Shown here one piece after another: positions 33,028-34,685 of a DNA stretch of 34,685 nucleotides; within the stretch, counting starts at the first letter, position 1; each line of letters opens with the position of its first letter. Made by a program: the position numbers and the translations under genes. The notes beneath the pieces were generated by a model. The model searched no databases, was not told the DNA's origin, and worked only from the letters and a program-made list of their open reading frames with translations. Source of the DNA: Acetobacterium sp. (GTDB taxonomy: Bacteria; Bacillota; Clostridia; Eubacteriales; Eubacteriaceae); assembly GCA_028692885.1 (NCBI GenBank), contig JAQUWM010000022.1, forward strand, positions 1 to 34,685, written 5' to 3'.

Positions 33028-34179
33028 ATGAAGAAAAGAGTTATTAGTATTTTACTTGTAGTGATGTTCACCGCTTCTATTTTTGCATTTGCCGGATGCT
33101 CAACATCGGGCGGAAGTGCGGATGCAGATGTTGTTAAGCTTGGCTTTATTGGACCAATGACTGGCGATGCTGCTATTTATGGAAGCTCGGCAGAAGAAGG
33201 TGCCCAATTAGCGGTCACAGAAATTAATGCTGCCGGTGGTATTGACGGAAAAGACATCGAATTGGTTGCCTACGATTCAAAAGCAGATCAAACCGAAGCA
33301 ATCAATGCTTATAATCGCTTAAGAGACCAGGATGGTGTTGTTGCAGTGATTGGCGGAACCTTAAGTGGTGAGACCTTGGCAATGAAAGACATCATGGTTT
33401 CTGATAATATGCCAGTATTGTCGCCAACCGCAACCGCAGTTGAAGTAACCCAAGATGCTCCTAATGTGTTCAGAGCTTGCTTTCTGGACGATTATCAAGG
33501 ACAAGCGGCTGCTAACTTTTCAGCGACTACTTTAGGTGCTAAAACGGCTGCTTTATTAATTGGAACTGGTAATCCATACTCGGAAGGCGTATCTGAAGCA
33601 TTTAAGACAGCATTTACTGCCAAAGGCGGTACAATTGCCGGCAGCGAATCTTACGGTACTGCTGACAAAGATTTCAGTGCGCAATTAACAAAAATTAAAG
33701 AAATGAATCCTGATGTCGTATTTGTTCCAGATTATGTTCAGACAGTTGGCCCAATTCTTCAAAAAGCTAAAGAAATGGGCATTACCGCAAAATTTGTCGG
33801 TGCTGATGGCTGGGATGGCGTTCAGGAAGAATATGCTGATGCCGCTCAGGGAAATTACTTCACCAATCATTATGCTGCCGATTCACCATCTGAAACAGTT
33901 CAGAACTTTATTACTGCTTACAAAGCAGAGTATAATAAAGTGCCAAACTCTTTTGCAGCTTTAGGTTATGATGCCGTATATGCCATGGTCGAAGCGATTA
34001 CGGCTGCTGGATCAACAGAGTCAGCAGACATCATCACCGCATTAAATGCGACTGATCACTTAGGTGTTACCGGAACCTTAAAGTTTGATGAAGAAGGAAA
34101 TCCGAAAGACAAAGAAGTAACGATTATCAAAATCGATGGCGGTCAATTAAAATATGATTCTACAGTTGTTAATAAATAG
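33028..34179 (+). CDS. Branched-chain amino acid-type ABC transporter substrate-binding lipoprotein
   Basis: A 383-residue type I periplasmic-binding fold protein of the LivJ/LivK family, held on the outer face of the membrane. It has a signal peptide and lipobox FAGC with C24. The mature start VVKLGFIGPMTGDAAIYG and the AAEEGAQLAVTEINAAGGI-like helix (here SSAEEGAQLAVTEINAAGG) are family hallmarks. Later LVAYDSKADQTEAINAYNRL and VIGGTLSGETLAM form the ligand cleft. Leucine, isoleucine and valine are the usual ligands, but homologues bind other amino acids or amides, so the substrate is open. A permease gene follows after a hairpin. Confidence 0.92.
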   Translation: MKKRVISILLVVMFTASIFAFAGCSTSGGSADADVVKLGFIGPMTGDAAIYGSSAEEGAQLAVTEINAAGGIDGKDIELVAYDSKADQTEAINAYNRLRDQDGVVAVIGGTLSGETLAMKDIMVSDNMPVLSPTATAVEVTQDAPNVFRACFLDDYQGQAAANFSATTLGAKTAALLIGTGNPYSEGVSEAFKTAFTAKGGTIAGSESYGTADKDFSAQLTKIKEMNPDVVFVPDYVQTVGPILQKAKEMGITAKFVGADGWDGVQEEYADAAQGNYFTNHYAADSPSETVQNFITAYKAEYNKVPNSFAALGYDAVYAMVEAITAAGSTESADIITALNATDHLGVTGTLKFDEEGNPKDKEVTIIKIDGGQLKYDSTVVNK

Positions 34180-34214
34180 AATTTAGTAAATTACAATATT
34201 TCAAAAAGTTCAAG

Positions 34215-34246
34215 GGATATAGGAGAGGGTAATCTCTTCTATATCC
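34215..34246 (+). terminator. Hairpin between binding protein and permease genes
   Basis: Fourteen pairs (34215-34228 with 34233-34246, two G-T) with a GTAA loop. An AT-rich run, not a clean U-tract, follows. It may partly end transcription or protect the upstream message, giving more binding protein than permease. Confidence 0.65.
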
Positions 34247-34279
34247 ATTTTATGTTATTCTATAAAAGGAGGATACATC

Positions 34280-34685
34280 GTGAATTTATTTCTGCAACAG
34301 CTGATCAACGGGCTTAACGTAGGGAGTATCTATGCGCTCATCGCAATCGGTTATACCATGGTATATGGCATTATTAAACTTATCAACTTTGCCCATGGTG
34401 AAATCATGATGTTCGGCGCATATTTTGCATTCATTGCTGCCACCAGCTTTCATCTGCCGGTTTGGGCGGTACTTTTATCGTCAATGGTTATTATGGCCAT
34501 TATTGGTGTGGCCATCGAATTTGTTGCCTATCGACCACTGAGAAATGCACCCCGGTTATCGGCTCTGATTACCGCCATTGGGGTGAGTTTGTTTTTACAG
34601 AATCTGGCACTGATTATTTTCAAGCCGGATCCGAAGGTGATGCCAAAAATATTTCCAGAAACCATTTATAAAATTGGTAAAATCA
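34280..34685 (+). CDS. Branched-chain amino acid ABC transporter permease LivH family, partial
   Basis: The first 135 residues of a LivH-type membrane permease; the gene runs off the window. Helices are clear, and LINGLNVGSIYALIAIGYTM, KLINFAHGEIMMFGAY and YRPLRNAPRLSALITAIG are family blocks. The start is a GTG with AAGGAGG seven bases upstream. It lies 100 bases after the binding protein gene. The second permease and two ATPases expected in such systems would be beyond the edge. Confidence 0.92.
   Translation, partial: MNLFLQQLINGLNVGSIYALIAIGYTMVYGIIKLINFAHGEIMMFGAYFAFIAATSFHLPVWAVLLSSMVIMAIIGVAIEFVAYRPLRNAPRLSALITAIGVSLFLQNLALIIFKPDPKVMPKIFPETIYKIGKI

Overview
The window looks like chromosomal DNA of an acetogenic, low-to-moderate GC Firmicute, most likely Acetobacterium or a close relative. 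The main reasons are a complete rnf cluster in the order rnfC-D-G-E-A-B with a long, ferredoxin-rich RnfB, strong AGGAGG ribosome sites, sigma-A promoters of Gram-positive type, and Firmicute gene families (YjfB, YnzC, HisZ with short HisG). The genus call is inference from gene order and family traits; no database was searched.

Layout. 1-193: edge region with three hairpins and the his terminator. 194-7773 (minus strand): one compact histidine operon, hisZ-G-D-C-B-H-A-F-IE, with overlapping or nearly touching genes, one strong promoter (7833-7860) and one strong terminator (147-184). 8193-12875: mixed accessory genes: a PAS protein with a degenerate GGDEF domain, a HAD phosphatase, a minus-strand lipoprotein, a YjfB motility protein behind a sigma-28-like promoter, a 56-residue cysteine-rich membrane peptide, and a cytosolic PpiC isomerase. 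12876-16099: a MarR regulator and Lon protease transcribed together, with two matching inverted repeats flanking the promoter. 16133-22279: mutL (apparently leaderless), miaA, a methionine-gamma-lyase-like PLP enzyme, ynzC and an M18 aminopeptidase.

22402-27783: the rnf operon with upstream hairpin, candidate promoter and a clear terminator. Rnf oxidises ferredoxin, reduces NAD+ and pumps ions, and is the core energy-conserving machine of acetogens. 27902-32937: radC, an RluA-family pseudouridine synthase that has no ATG/GTG/TTG start but reads open into a complete S4 domain behind an ATT or ATC start, a class A penicillin-binding protein with a Thr-Glu-Pro repeat tail, a cupin and endonuclease III. 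33028-34685: the start of a branched-chain amino acid type ABC uptake operon (binding protein, then permease cut by the window end).

Most genes are ordinary housekeeping genes. The points most worth a second look are the non-AUG start and upstream terminator of the pseudouridine synthase gene, the leaderless mutL, the paired MarR operators ahead of marR-lon, the sigma-28 promoter of yjfB, and the cysteine-rich micropeptide. I saw no CRISPR array, tRNA, rRNA, insertion sequence, phage gene or defence island.
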